Source: Ruegeria conchae (GTDB taxonomy: Bacteria > Pseudomonadota > Alphaproteobacteria > Rhodobacterales > Rhodobacteraceae). From it: 64,000 bases of DNA. Below the pieces are notes generated by a model. The model worked only from the letters and a program-made list of their open reading frames with translations. It ran no database searches and was not told the DNA's origin. Below, in pieces: positions 1-9,752 of this stretch. How positions within the stretch are numbered: position 1 is the stretch's first letter; each line of letters starts with the position of its first letter. The translations under genes and the position numbers were made by a program. The stretch is taken from positions 1 through 64,000 of the forward strand of contig NZ_AEYW01000004.1 of NCBI RefSeq assembly GCF_000192475.1, in the 5' to 3' direction.

Positions 1-32
1 GATCCAGGCCGCCAGAAGGATGCCCGGAATAA

Positions 33-285
33 CTATCGGGGCAACGACAAAATCTGTAGGCGCGCGCATATCGTTGCGCGCCCAACACTGATTACATTCA
101 GAAAATTACGGATTCTACGCCCATAACCTTGCGCGAGATTTGCGCATAAGTTTGCATTTTTTGCCCATAAGTTTGCGCGGTGCGTAGAATTCGTTCAATT
201 TATAGTAGTCCTCTCTCAGCTCAATCGACTTTAGACGCTCATCCACAATCAAGAGTGCACTCTGGTCGAAAAAATTCAACCCTAG
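33..285 (+). repeat. Dispersed iteron-bearing repeat, copy A
   Basis: This stretch aligns without gaps to 16209-16376 and, with one 1-bp gap, on to about 16460, at roughly 70% identity by eye over the core. A shared 14-mer (acaaaatctgtagg) lies at 47-60. It contains three same-direction copies of a 13-bp motif close to CCCATAAGTTTGC, at 120-132, 143-155 and 164-176, spaced 21-23 bp, or about two helical turns. A degenerate opposite-strand copy lies near 33-48. The copy may extend left of the window. It is not a promoter for the next gene, which is on the minus strand with its 3' end facing the repeat. Function is unknown. Confidence 0.7.
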
Positions 286-625
286 TCAGTGGGAAACAGT
301 TCTAAGGCAATTGTGAGAGACTTGTTGGCCAAGATAACGTCGAGCGCCTTGTCTGAGCCGATCTTATTTTCCTAGCTAGTACCGCATACTCATTATCGAG
401 CATCCGAAAGTGACGGCGCCGAGATCGGTTGCCTGCCATTGAAGCTGAAGCTTCGGTTTGAGATCAATGCCAGCTGATCAGTCGAGACGCGGATTCACTT
501 GCGGAGCTACGGCGCATCTCGCCCGAAGCGCTGATTGAAGTAGGACAATCGGGATAGAAGCAATAACTATTCCTATGCGGGCGATTTCGCTGTCCGCGCG
601 CTCGTGCAGGATCCGGCGGCCAAAT
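286..625. other. Gene-free stretch without recognisable content
   Basis: Between the iteron repeat and the 3' end of the hydrolase gene I see no convincing reading frame, no structured RNA and no clear terminator. All frames carry frequent stops. It may be degenerate intergenic sequence. Confidence 0.5.
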
Positions 626-1321
626 TCAAATCGCGGACATTAGCATTCGGGCCAAGTCGTCAGGCTTGTCGATCATCACGTAGTGCCCGAATGGCACCGA
701 AATCGCCGTCCACCCCGACTGATACTGGTATCGCTCAAAAAACGGTTGGCCAAGCCCAGGGACCCAGCCGGTGGCATAGATGTAGGTCCGCTTTACCACC
801 TCGGCTCGGCCGCTCACCAGTTGCATCGGTTGCTCAAATGTCTTGAGTGGTTGCGCGACATTTCGGCGGTCCACCCACGCACAGTCTGCTCCATTCACCG
901 AAAAAGCCTCCGCTGGGCCCGGCGCGACTTTACCACCGGCGGCACTATCACGAAGCCCTGCCGCGATATCCGCAGGCAAAACATCCAAGGCCGCCTGCCC
1001 ATCGCCCGGTACGAGCGCATCGAGGTACACAAGTGAGCGAATGTGGTCGGGCGCTCTATCCGCCACTCCGGTGACAACCATGCCGCCATAGCTATGACCG
1101 CACAAAACAATGTCAGAGAGTTCTTCGCACGTGATTACCCCTAGGACATCCTCGATATGCATGGCCAGATCGGTTTCGTCACTAACGAGGTGAGCACGTT
1201 CACCCAACCCTGTCAGTGTCGGGGTGAAAACGTCGTGGCCGTCCCTGCGCAGAAGGGCGGCTACGCGAGCCCAACACCATCCCCCTTGCCACGCTCCGTG
1301 GACCAATACAAATGTCGCCAT
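626..1321 (-). CDS. Alpha/beta hydrolase (EstC/salicylate-esterase-like)
   Basis: The 231-residue protein is a compact cytoplasmic alpha/beta hydrolase of the family that includes plant methyl-salicylate-type esterases and bacterial EstC. The N-terminus carries the oxyanion-hole strand VLVHGAWQGGW. The nucleophile elbow GHSYGG puts the catalytic serine at about residue 77, and FGHYVMIDKP near residue 213 supplies the histidine. The acid could be D101 (YLDALVP) or a later aspartate. No signal peptide is visible. It is a single gene with the repeat beyond its 3' end and divergent from the L,D-transpeptidase. The substrate, probably a small ester or amide, cannot be read from sequence. Confidence 0.8.
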   Translation of the reverse strand: MATFVLVHGAWQGGWCWARVAALLRRDGHDVFTPTLTGLGERAHLVSDETDLAMHIEDVLGVITCEELSDIVLCGHSYGGMVVTGVADRAPDHIRSLVYLDALVPGDGQAALDVLPADIAAGLRDSAAGGKVAPGPAEAFSVNGADCAWVDRRNVAQPLKTFEQPMQLVSGRAEVVKRTYIYATGWVPGLGQPFFERYQYQSGWTAISVPFGHYVMIDKPDDLARMLMSAI

Positions 1322-1549
1322 AACCCGCCCAACTCCGTCGATACTGCAATGACAGTAGATTCAACAGGGCCGCCTCGTCCACAGGATCGTTTGGACGTTC
1401 AGCGTCAATCCCCTGCATATACACACAGCACTCGAACCCTCCAATCAAATGGCCATACTAAAATCATAAATTACGATTTGATTATACATTATGTATGAGT
1501 ATCCTCCCACATAGAGACAGCATATAGCGCGAAGCCGCAGGAGGTATTG

Positions 1550-3175
1550 GTGGGTCACGTTAAGTCGTTAGTCGCGATTTCGCTAACTGCATTGGTAACA
1601 ATATTCCCCAACCCAAGTGTCGCAAACGAGATATCAGAGCAGTTTGCTTCTCTACTCGGTGCCAAGTTGGACGTGAGTAGCACGCTACCTGACAGAAAGA
1701 GCTTGGATGCTGAAATCCTAGTGCCGCGTTTTTACGAAGAGAGGGGCTTCACTCCTGCGTGGACACGCGATGAATTGGCAGACGAACTCTTGGAGGAGTT
1801 GGATGGCGCTATAGAACAGGGCTTCAGACCGGAAGATTTTGACATAGCGGAGCTTCAAGCCGCATTTAAGGCCGCCCAAACTGGCGATGTTTCTAATCAA
1901 GCATTGTTCGATATTCTGGCAACGGACGCTGCGGTGAAACTGGTTCATCATTTGGTGTTTGGGAAAGTCGACCCAAATGCACTGGACGATGATTGGAACT
2001 TCTCAAAACCGGTAATTCAACAAGACCCAGCCGTTGCCCTGAATCAGTTTCTTCAAGGTGAAGGTTTTAGCGCGTTAATCGAACGCATCGATATCGACAA
2101 TGCGCAGTATACGATGCTTGTCGAAGCACTGAGTAAGTATAGGGCCATTGCTTTACAGGGCGGTTGGACCAATGTTCCGGATGAAACCGTTCTTAAACCA
2201 GAGATTGTGGACCCTGCTGTCGCTAAGCTGCGCGAAAGGCTGGCGGCAGAAGGCTTCGTTGAAACAAGCGGTTCTTCTGAAGACGGTGAAAACGGCATAA
2301 ACACAGCTTGGGTTTACGACGATAACTTGGTGAAATTAGTCAAATCTTTTCAGAGTCGGCATGGATTAGAAGCCGATGGGGTCATTGGCGGTAAGACGTT
2401 CGCATCGCTAAACAAACCGGTGGAAGATCGAATTAACAAGCTGCGTCTCAGCTTGGAACGTGGCCGCTGGCTTATGCGGGAAGTCGACGACGAATTCGTG
2501 CTGGTGAACATTGCAGGAGCCCGCACATATTTGGTCACATCGGATGGCACGCTTTGGACCACTAGATCAATCACAGGGTCAGCCTATCGAAAGACCCCAG
2601 TGTTCCGAGACGAAATCAAGTATATGGAATTCAATCCCACCTGGACCGTTCCCGCCTCGATTTTTCGTAAAGACAAACTTTCGCGCATCCGCAAGGATCC
2701 AGCCTATCTGACACGCAACAACTATGTTGTTCGGAACAAGGATGGCCAGACAATCCCCGCAAACGCCGTAAACTGGGGGGCGAAGAACCCCGGCGTGACC
2801 CTGGTTCAGCAGCCGGGCCCAGACAATGCGCTGGGTTTGGTTAAGTTCATGTTTCCAAACAAATATGCTGTATACTTGCACGACACAAACGACAAAACCC
2901 TTTTTGACCGAAACGAGAGTAATCTCAGTTCCGGCTGCGTTCGCCTTGAGTATCCGTTCGAGTTCGCGAGCCTTCTGATGGAGGGAGAGCCAGATTGGAG
3001 CCGGCAGAAGATGCAGTCCATTTTGGATAGCGGAAAGACAACGCGCGTTGATCTACCTGAGCCAATGCCGGTTCTTTTGACATATTGGACAGCGTGGGTC
3101 GAAGACGGGGTCGTTCATTTCCGCGAGGACCCTTACGAACGGGATGCCCGTATCCTGGCAGCTTTGGACCGATGA
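1550..3175 (+). CDS. L,D-transpeptidase (YcbB/LdtD type)
   Basis: A secreted peptidoglycan cross-linking enzyme of about 541 residues, a usual length for the YcbB-like group. An N-terminal signal peptide ends near PSVA-NE. A PG_binding_1 module lies around residues 254-290 (the FQSRHGLEADG segment). The YkuD catalytic domain follows, with His444 (HDTNDK) and the SSGCVRL motif holding the nucleophile Cys463. GTG at 1550 is preferred because AGGAGG (1539-1544) sits five bases upstream; an in-frame TTG at 1547 would be too close. It would form 3-3 cross-links in the periplasm or attach proteins to peptidoglycan. It is followed on the same strand by the AsmA-like gene after about 110 bp. Confidence 0.9.
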   Translation: MGHVKSLVAISLTALVTIFPNPSVANEISEQFASLLGAKLDVSSTLPDRKSLDAEILVPRFYEERGFTPAWTRDELADELLEELDGAIEQGFRPEDFDIAELQAAFKAAQTGDVSNQALFDILATDAAVKLVHHLVFGKVDPNALDDDWNFSKPVIQQDPAVALNQFLQGEGFSALIERIDIDNAQYTMLVEALSKYRAIALQGGWTNVPDETVLKPEIVDPAVAKLRERLAAEGFVETSGSSEDGENGINTAWVYDDNLVKLVKSFQSRHGLEADGVIGGKTFASLNKPVEDRINKLRLSLERGRWLMREVDDEFVLVNIAGARTYLVTSDGTLWTTRSITGSAYRKTPVFRDEIKYMEFNPTWTVPASIFRKDKLSRIRKDPAYLTRNNYVVRNKDGQTIPANAVNWGAKNPGVTLVQQPGPDNALGLVKFMFPNKYAVYLHDTNDKTLFDRNESNLSSGCVRLEYPFEFASLLMEGEPDWSRQKMQSILDSGKTTRVDLPEPMPVLLTYWTAWVEDGVVHFREDPYERDARILAALDR

Positions 3176-3287
3176 GCACGAAATGCGCGGCGCGCGAGAA
3201 CCGAGTTACGTGCCCAACTTTTTCAGTAGATTGGCAAACGCCGAATTGCAGATAGACAAAACGGCGTAGGCGACGTCAGGGGGATGC

Positions 3288-6032
3288 ATGAGGACTTGGC
3301 TGTTTAGAACAATTGGGATTGTCGTACTACTTGTGTTTGCAACAATCGCACTTGTTTGGTTGCTACTTGCTGCGCCGCTATTCTCGGAGATGCGACGTGA
3401 CCTGGTCGAAAAAGTCCTTTCTGAACAAATCGGACAACCGATTGTGGTTAATGACGATGTAAGTGTCGCGCTTGGACGCATTACCCACATTTACGTCGGT
3501 GGTGTGGTTATCCCGAGCCAAACTATGCCGGAAACATCTCTTGCGGAATTGAACCTTCTGGAACTGGAATTGGATGTTGCTGCTTTGGCCAATCGACGTC
3601 TGCACTTTGACAACCTCGTCGTTGACGGTCTCCAGGCGAATTTCCTTACAGCTGCTGACGGCACTACAAGTTGGCGAAAAGGCCGACCGACGCCAAAACC
3701 TGAACCCGAAAACGCCACGGAAGAGGACAATCAAGAGGCTATAGCTGAGACCGGCGGATCCAATGAGGGCGACCCAGAAGGTAGTGGAATCCTCTCATTC
3801 CTGAGCGACAAGAATGTAACTTTCACATCCATTGGGTTGAACATTGATGATCAATCCTCTGGCTTTTCGTTCGTGTTTGACCTCCAGTCTCTCGCTCTGG
3901 AACAGGTAGACGAAGGGCAAAGAACAAAGGTCTCGGGGACAGGCTCCGTCAACGGCCAAAGTTTCGAAATCGAGGGTGACTATCCTCATAGTGCGCCGTT
4001 TGCGACGCGCGCCAATTTTGGCGAAATGACGGTAAGCTACGACGGCGAACCTTTTTCGGAAAGCGAGGGAGGTGGCTATCGTGCTGTCTTGCAGATGGAC
4101 ACTGGTGAATTCGGTGACTTTCTTGAAGTCATTGGGCTGGAGCGAGTTCTGGAAGGGAATGGCCAGTTGCAAGCAGAGCTTGTTTCTCAGGATGCTCTGA
4201 AAATCGAGACCTTTACGACCACCGTAAACCTTGAGGACGGACAGCAACTTACAGCAGAAGGATCGATAGAAGACCTCTACACAGCTAGGGGCGTTGATCT
4301 GCTATTCGACGCGCGGCTTTATCCTGAGGGGCAGCCGCCGAACGCAGCAAAGAGTTTCCAGGAGCTGAAGTTCACAGCCTTTGAAATGCACATGATAGGA
4401 TCACTTGCGTCTTTCGAGTTCGAGAAACTTCTGTTCCAAACTAACGCATTTGATCAAGGCCTGGACGTGATCGGGCCAGCCTCTATCGAACGCATTCGCC
4501 GCATGCCCGATGGTCGGCTTGCGATGCTGGGCATCGCCTTACAGGCTGGACCCATTGAGGACCCAATTCTAAAGGCCGACGGCGAAATTCTCGACCTGCT
4601 TCAGCTTCAGGACGTGACTTTCGAAGGCACACTCAACGGGCCGGCCAAATTGATTTTGCCAAATATGGATGAAGATTTTGTCGATCAGCTCGGTGGCATA
4701 AATGCCGACTTCAGCTTGTCCAATGAAGGAGGGCCTGTTTCGCTCAACAGGTTTAATGCAACCACCTATGGCACAGATATTTGGGCGCTTGACCTCGCGC
4801 TATCGGTCAGCGAATTGAAAGGGCTGTCAGGCCTTGATTTTAACGTGGAACTGGATGTCAGCGACGGAGCTAGTTTTCTGACTGCGCTTAAATTGCAACC
4901 TGTCGAGATTGGCGCACTTGCCGTCGATGCAGTGACGTCGAAGCAGGGCGAGGACTTCACTGCCTCAATCGAGTTTGAAGCCGGTTCGTCACACCTTCTG
5001 GCCGCTTTGGATGCAAAATTTCCCGAGGGCGCTTCTGTAATTCGCGGAAACGTTGCGAGTAAAAGGCTCGATTTAAACGATCTAAAAAACCTGACCGCTA
5101 CGCTGGACCAGCTTAAAAGCTTGGTAGGCGACGCTTCAAAAGATCCTGAAACCGACGTACAGCCCTTGGTTCTACCGAAGGAAACCAACGTACAGCCCCT
5201 GGTTTTACCAAAGGAGAAAGGAAAGCCAGCCGATCTTCTGGATGTGCAGCGCGTACTGAGAGAGGCTGACGTTCAGGTACAGATCGACTTTAAGGAGATT
5301 GTTGGCCAACAAGGCGTAACTTCTGTTTCCAGCCAATTGTCTGCAAAAGAAGGGACCGTAGATTTTGGCCCGCTCCAGATGGCTTATGGCGGTGGAAACT
5401 TCAGCCTACGGGCAGTGATGGATCTGATTGACTCACCTGATTGGCTCTCCTTGTCGGGGTCAACTTCAGGATGGGAATTCGGAGAGATTCTCGATGAACT
5501 GGGTATCGGGATAGATGCATATGGGCGATTGAGTGGTGAGTTCAACGTTTCAGGCAATACCGCGTCTGGCAATGCGTTTGTGAATTCCATGCGCGGCACT
5601 GCTTCTTTATCGATGTCACAAGGCTATGTCAGCACCAGCCTTCTGGAGTTGGCAGGGCTTGGTATTTTCCCATGGCTGTTTTCAGAGGAACTCCGTCAAG
5701 GTTACACGGACATAACATGCGTTGTGGCACCAATTAGCATCGAAGCCGGCCGGGTAAGCTCAGACTCCATCGTGGTTGAAACGGGTTCTGTTCAATTGGT
5801 GGCCAAGGGCCAAGTGGATTGGGTCAAAGATTTCATTGCGATCAGGGCAGAACCCCGTCGAGTTGGCAAACCGTTATCCCGTAGCGCGTGGCCGTTTGAT
5901 GTGACTGGCCAACTTTCGTCACCGAAGTTCAAGTTGGATGTGGGTGGATCCAGAAACAAGGCTCCGGAAGGTGCTGATGCGATGCCGGCAGACAGGCAAC
6001 CGTGCGTGCCAGACATGAATCAGCTTCAATAG
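3288..6032 (+). CDS. AsmA-like envelope protein
   Basis: A 914-residue protein with one N-terminal membrane anchor (about residues 9-30) and a long beta-rich periplasmic body, the layout of the AsmA/TamB-like family thought to bridge inner and outer membranes for lipid traffic. The N-terminal part (anchor followed by a VLSEQIGQPIVV-type segment) and a C-terminal AsmA_2-like region (about residues 690-890, with GxSGEFNVSG-type repeats) fit the family. An acidic low-complexity linker lies around residues 130-165, and an 11-residue tandem duplication at residues 622-643. CAGGGGG just upstream of ATG 3288 supports the start. Exact lipid or partner is unknown. Confidence 0.8.
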   Translation: MRTWLFRTIGIVVLLVFATIALVWLLLAAPLFSEMRRDLVEKVLSEQIGQPIVVNDDVSVALGRITHIYVGGVVIPSQTMPETSLAELNLLELELDVAALANRRLHFDNLVVDGLQANFLTAADGTTSWRKGRPTPKPEPENATEEDNQEAIAETGGSNEGDPEGSGILSFLSDKNVTFTSIGLNIDDQSSGFSFVFDLQSLALEQVDEGQRTKVSGTGSVNGQSFEIEGDYPHSAPFATRANFGEMTVSYDGEPFSESEGGGYRAVLQMDTGEFGDFLEVIGLERVLEGNGQLQAELVSQDALKIETFTTTVNLEDGQQLTAEGSIEDLYTARGVDLLFDARLYPEGQPPNAAKSFQELKFTAFEMHMIGSLASFEFEKLLFQTNAFDQGLDVIGPASIERIRRMPDGRLAMLGIALQAGPIEDPILKADGEILDLLQLQDVTFEGTLNGPAKLILPNMDEDFVDQLGGINADFSLSNEGGPVSLNRFNATTYGTDIWALDLALSVSELKGLSGLDFNVELDVSDGASFLTALKLQPVEIGALAVDAVTSKQGEDFTASIEFEAGSSHLLAALDAKFPEGASVIRGNVASKRLDLNDLKNLTATLDQLKSLVGDASKDPETDVQPLVLPKETNVQPLVLPKEKGKPADLLDVQRVLREADVQVQIDFKEIVGQQGVTSVSSQLSAKEGTVDFGPLQMAYGGGNFSLRAVMDLIDSPDWLSLSGSTSGWEFGEILDELGIGIDAYGRLSGEFNVSGNTASGNAFVNSMRGTASLSMSQGYVSTSLLELAGLGIFPWLFSEELRQGYTDITCVVAPISIEAGRVSSDSIVVETGSVQLVAKGQVDWVKDFIAIRAEPRRVGKPLSRSAWPFDVTGQLSSPKFKLDVGGSRNKAPEGADAMPADRQPCVPDMNQLQ
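5151..5216 (+). repeat. 33-bp in-frame tandem duplication within the AsmA-like gene
   Basis: Two adjacent 33-bp units (5151-5183 and 5184-5216) encode TDVQPLVLPKE and TNVQPLVLPKE. They differ at five bases, four of them silent, so the duplication is not brand new and the peptide is being conserved. It lies in a linker between beta domains. Confidence 0.85.
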
Positions 6033-6043
6033 TCGGTCACGAC

Positions 6044-6544
6044 CTAGTTCTTGAGTGGTTCAGGCTGTTCTGCCTGACATGCCAAAACGGCCCCGATGGC
6101 TTTTGAGGACCCACTTAGATCAAGTTCTACTTCGGCTCCACTTTCACCAATAATCGTGACGCTTTGGCGCTTGCCGAATTCGGTTACAAACGCAGGGTTG
6201 TCGAAAAAGGCGTAACCCCCGGGGACGCCATTTTTAAAAACACCTATGGCTTCGCCTTCAAACTTTGCGTCACCAAAATCGAAGTTCACGATACCGGTTG
6301 ATCCGTCCTCAATCTGAACCCAGGTCGGATTGTAAGCGGCGAAGAAACCGCCAGCCTGATTGGGTGCGACGCCAATCTCAACTGTCATGTCGTCTTCGAA
6401 GGGCTTCCACGCGAGGCAGCCGTTTCCTTTCTCGGGGTCGATCAAAATTTTCCAGTCGCCGGACTCACCCCACGGCTCCATACCAGCGGCAACAGCGCCA
6501 CTCGCGAGAAGCGTTACTATTGCGGTAAATGTCCAATTGATCAT
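6044..6544 (-). CDS. Secreted protein of unknown function
   Basis: A 166-residue exported protein with signal peptide MINWTFTAIVTLLASG and cleavage near AVA-AG. The mature part is acidic with alternating glycine/aromatic strands, suggesting a beta-sandwich, and has two cysteines (NGCLAW and LACQAE) that could form a disulphide. I do not recognise a family. ATG 6544 is chosen because GGGG lies six bases upstream; a TTG at 6556 would add four residues. It is convergent with the AsmA-like gene and only 11 bp from its end. Confidence 0.7.
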   Translation of the reverse strand: MINWTFTAIVTLLASGAVAAGMEPWGESGDWKILIDPEKGNGCLAWKPFEDDMTVEIGVAPNQAGGFFAAYNPTWVQIEDGSTGIVNFDFGDAKFEGEAIGVFKNGVPGGYAFFDNPAFVTEFGKRQSVTIIGESGAEVELDLSGSSKAIGAVLACQAEQPEPLKN

Positions 6545-6668
6545 CTGGAACCCCAAAACTTTCTGAAAACTATTGCATTAATCCTACCCATAGCTCTGGA
6601 TCAATCAAACTAATCCGACAACCTGCAAGGGCGGGGTTTTGTGGACCCAGAGTGGGCTTGGTATTCTT

Positions 6669-8282
6669 TTACTCCGCTATATGAGCAAGCTTTCCATCCC
6701 ATTCCTCAGTGGGAATCTTAGGACTTTGCGGGTCAGCCATGTAGGACGGTGTCATAATTTGCGTACTGTTCTCGTTGAACACTTCCACGATGTTTTGGTG
6801 TAGATCAGACAGAATCTTAGGCAAACTCGATCCCCGAGACGTGTACGCGTTGATTTCGTAATTGATGGCATAGTCAGCCAACTGTGTCCAAAGTACAAAA
6901 GGCTCCGGGTTTTTCTTCAAACCCTGTGTGCGATGAGCCGCCTCTATCAACATTGCCGTGATTTTTTTTGGCGGCTCCTCGTACCCGATCCCGACCGTTG
7001 TGTGAACGAGAAGGCCTCGACCATCGACTTTGCGCGAATAATTCACGACTTCTGAGTTCAACAACTGAGCGTTTGGAATACTGATCATTTCGTTTTTGAT
7101 GGATTTGATAAGTGTTTCCATAAGCTTGATTTCGGTTACGTCCCCTATCTTGTCGCCAACCATTATTCGATCACCAACATTCGTGCTGCGCCGATAGATG
7201 ACAAACAGACCTGCCATCATGTTCGATACAACTGTGTTAGATCCCAACGAGACCATGATACCGGCAAGAATTGTCAGGCCTTGAAACGCCCGGGAACCTG
7301 AGCCCGGAATGTATGGGTAAGCGAACACCAGCGCGATCACGATAACCAAAGCCCTGAACAGCATGTTTGTTGGCGCGATCCAGTGCGCCTCGAAACCTTT
7401 GATTTCAAACGCCCCGTTCTCCAGGTTGTCAAAGAACAGATCGAGGCCACGGATCGCAAACCGGCTTACAGCTGCTATAATTACCAGCATGATCAGATTT
7501 GGGATGTACCCAATGACAGCCAGCACAACGGTAATCAATGGCTCACTGACGTACTTAAGAAGAACTTGAGCAATGGCCCGGGTTTCCGCGAACGACAGCA
7601 ATACCAAGGACAGGTAGTAGTAGAGAAAAAACAGAAACAGCACCCACATCAAAGCATGAATTGAATAAACGATGATAGACGCGATTGCCCTGCTTCGTAG
7701 GATTGACTTTGTAGCTTCCTCGACGCTTTCCGCTCTCTTTTCCAAGTTGTTTCTGACGTAGCCCAGAAACTTCTTCCGTTTGGCAAAGAAGAAGTATGAC
7801 ACCAGTGCAAACAACGCCGTCCAAGCAACAGCGGCCAAGGTGCTGTCAACGCGGCCTTCGCTGGATCGCGCTTCCCGGTACTTTAAAATGGCATTTTCGA
7901 TGGCCTCTGCTTGCAGCCCGGCCAGAACTTCAATGTCCATCTGTTCGTGGTCGGCGTCAGCCTGAGTGGTAATAGTGACCATATGGCCGTCGACGCGTAC
8001 GAGTTGTCCAAATTCAGCTCGGGAGATTTGGATGTCGACCGTTTTGCTCTCTGATCTATCCGCGACTTGAGTAATTCTTTCTTCAATCTTTGCGGCCCTG
8101 TCCGTTGCAGGCAATGCGCTGGATCCGCGGACGACAAAAAGTTCATCCCCATCGACAACAACAGGTGCTATGAATTCGGGATCTTCTCGTTCCTGCTGTG
8201 GCAGCAGTATTTCTTCTGACTGAGCCGAGGCGACACTGCAAAGAAGCAGAAAGGACATCATCCATATTACTAATGCTCTCAT
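6669..8282 (-). CDS. MscS-family mechanosensitive channel with periplasmic N-terminus
   Basis: A 537-residue inner-membrane protein. After a signal-like N-terminus (LLLCSVASAQS) comes about 130 residues of extracytoplasmic sequence, then several membrane segments (about 148-166, 200-228, 250-275, 310-330, 338-365). The last is the pore-lining helix followed by the MscS beta domain (VGDRIMVGDKIGDVTEI, SIPNAQLLNSEVVNYSR). Family members open under membrane tension to release osmolytes. Its ATG overlaps the stop of the upstream MscS gene (ATGA, 8279-8282), so the two are translationally coupled and may form a pair. Ligand gating through the N-terminal domain is possible but unproven. Confidence 0.85.
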   Translation of the reverse strand: MRALVIWMMSFLLLCSVASAQSEEILLPQQEREDPEFIAPVVVDGDELFVVRGSSALPATDRAAKIEERITQVADRSESKTVDIQISRAEFGQLVRVDGHMVTITTQADADHEQMDIEVLAGLQAEAIENAILKYREARSSEGRVDSTLAAVAWTALFALVSYFFFAKRKKFLGYVRNNLEKRAESVEEATKSILRSRAIASIIVYSIHALMWVLFLFFLYYYLSLVLLSFAETRAIAQVLLKYVSEPLITVVLAVIGYIPNLIMLVIIAAVSRFAIRGLDLFFDNLENGAFEIKGFEAHWIAPTNMLFRALVIVIALVFAYPYIPGSGSRAFQGLTILAGIMVSLGSNTVVSNMMAGLFVIYRRSTNVGDRIMVGDKIGDVTEIKLMETLIKSIKNEMISIPNAQLLNSEVVNYSRKVDGRGLLVHTTVGIGYEEPPKKITAMLIEAAHRTQGLKKNPEPFVLWTQLADYAINYEINAYTSRGSSLPKILSDLHQNIVEVFNENSTQIMTPSYMADPQSPKIPTEEWDGKLAHIAE

Positions 8283-9601
8283 GTCTTTGCTCCTTCCACT
8301 GGGATCAGGTGAACATCGCGCTGCGGGAACGGTATTGATATTCCCTCTTGGTCAAACCGTTCCTTGGCTTGTCCTGTGAGGTCCCAATAGACAGTCCAAT
8401 AGTCGTCAGACTTAGACCACGGTCGACAAAAGATATTGACTGAATTGTCGCCAAGCTCACCAACAAATATTTCTGGATCAGGCGATTTCAGGCATAGTTC
8501 ATGCCTTCCGACCAATTCTTTCAGCACATTGATTGCGTGGGCAGCATTGTCTGAATACGCGATACCAAAAACCAGATCGACGCGACGCTCATCAGATGCG
8601 CTGACATTTGTGATTACGTCACCCCAGATCTTACTATTCGGCACGATGATGATCTGATTGTCGAAGGTTCGGATTTTTGTCGAAACGACCGACATCTCGT
8701 CAACAAAACCAGATGACCCGCCAACCTGAATATAGTCTCCGGTATCGAATGGCTTTAAAACCATGATCATCAGACCGCTGGCGAGATTGCCTAGCGTTTC
8801 CTGAAGCGCAAAGCCAAGAATGAAAGACAAACCACCAAATATTGCAAACAAAGGAGTGACATTCACACCAAACAGGGCAAGTACAACCAGAATGCCGAGA
8901 ATAAAGATCGCCCAAAACACTGCGGTCGCAATGAATTTCTTAAGCATCCGCGAAATTGTAGGTATCTTTTCAAGGCCGCGCTCAGATAGACGACGCACCA
9001 CTTTCGCGACAAACATCATAACCCAAACAGCCGCCAAAACACCCAGCCCAGCCAATAAAAGACCAGCACCTCCCTCCCAGGAAACCAACCATTGGAGAGC
9101 GTTGTGAAATAACGTCTGCAAATCCGTTGTTTTAAGCACGCCAGTTTTGAGCGCTAAGACATAATCGGTATGCGGTTTCAGGTCTTCTTCGGCGGCACCC
9201 TTTAAGGCCCACTCGTTCAAGACCAGAGTGTAATTATCCAAAATTACAGTGCCAGTATCGTTTATCAAAGAAAGCTGTGATCTCAGGTCATCTTCTTGCG
9301 CTTCGTTTCCGGCCTGAAGGCTAAGATTAATACGGGCAATTTCTTCAAGTTGGTTGCGAACATGGTCTTGCCAGGCAACAGCAATTTCTGAAAGCTCATC
9401 AGTCGTCAGCGGAACAAGCAGTATCTCCAGGTCACCGGCAGAAATTGATTTGTCGGCAACCTCAGTTAAGAGATCTTCTTGCTGTACCGCAGCAGGTTCC
9501 TGTTCAGTTGCAGCATTCTGTGCGTACGCTGGAACAGCGTTTGACGTCGATACCGCCGCAGCAAAGAGCAAAATAACCAAACCGTAGATGTATCGCGCCA
9601 T
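8279..9601 (-). CDS. MscS-family mechanosensitive channel (upstream member of a pair)
   Basis: A 440-residue channel protein with a signal peptide (AVPAYAQN), a periplasmic helical region, membrane segments near residues 175-197, 222-243 and 248-270, and a canonical MscS pore/beta domain. The pore helix is glycine/alanine rich (GFALQETLGNLASG), followed by FDTGDYIQVGGSSGFVDE and IVPNSKIWGDVITNVS. It is shorter than its downstream neighbour and closer to MscS/YnaI-type proteins. The operon of two overlapping genes suggests related but distinct gating roles in osmotic protection. Confidence 0.87.
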   Translation of the reverse strand: MARYIYGLVILLFAAAVSTSNAVPAYAQNAATEQEPAAVQQEDLLTEVADKSISAGDLEILLVPLTTDELSEIAVAWQDHVRNQLEEIARINLSLQAGNEAQEDDLRSQLSLINDTGTVILDNYTLVLNEWALKGAAEEDLKPHTDYVLALKTGVLKTTDLQTLFHNALQWLVSWEGGAGLLLAGLGVLAAVWVMMFVAKVVRRLSERGLEKIPTISRMLKKFIATAVFWAIFILGILVVLALFGVNVTPLFAIFGGLSFILGFALQETLGNLASGLMIMVLKPFDTGDYIQVGGSSGFVDEMSVVSTKIRTFDNQIIIVPNSKIWGDVITNVSASDERRVDLVFGIAYSDNAAHAINVLKELVGRHELCLKSPDPEIFVGELGDNSVNIFCRPWSKSDDYWTVYWDLTGQAKERFDQEGISIPFPQRDVHLIPVEGAKT

Positions 9602-9663
9602 GACACTAAAGCTCCCACATAAAGACTGAAGAGATCGTAAGGAGACCGGAAAGGTCTGCCATC

Positions 9664-9701
9664 AAAAATAGTTGGGGGCGACCCACTCACTTGCCGCCCC
9701 C
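9664..9701 (-). terminator. Intrinsic terminator after the porin gene
   Basis: Read on the minus strand, a 7-bp GGGGGCG/CGCCCCC stem (9674-9680 with 9695-9701) is followed within a few bases by a TATTTTT tract (9664-9670). It lies about 50 bp beyond the porin stop and would separate the porin unit from the MscS pair. Confidence 0.7.
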
Positions 9702-9752
9702 GCCCGTTCCGGCAAAAATGCAGCCCGAACGGAAACTACTAACCGGCATGCA

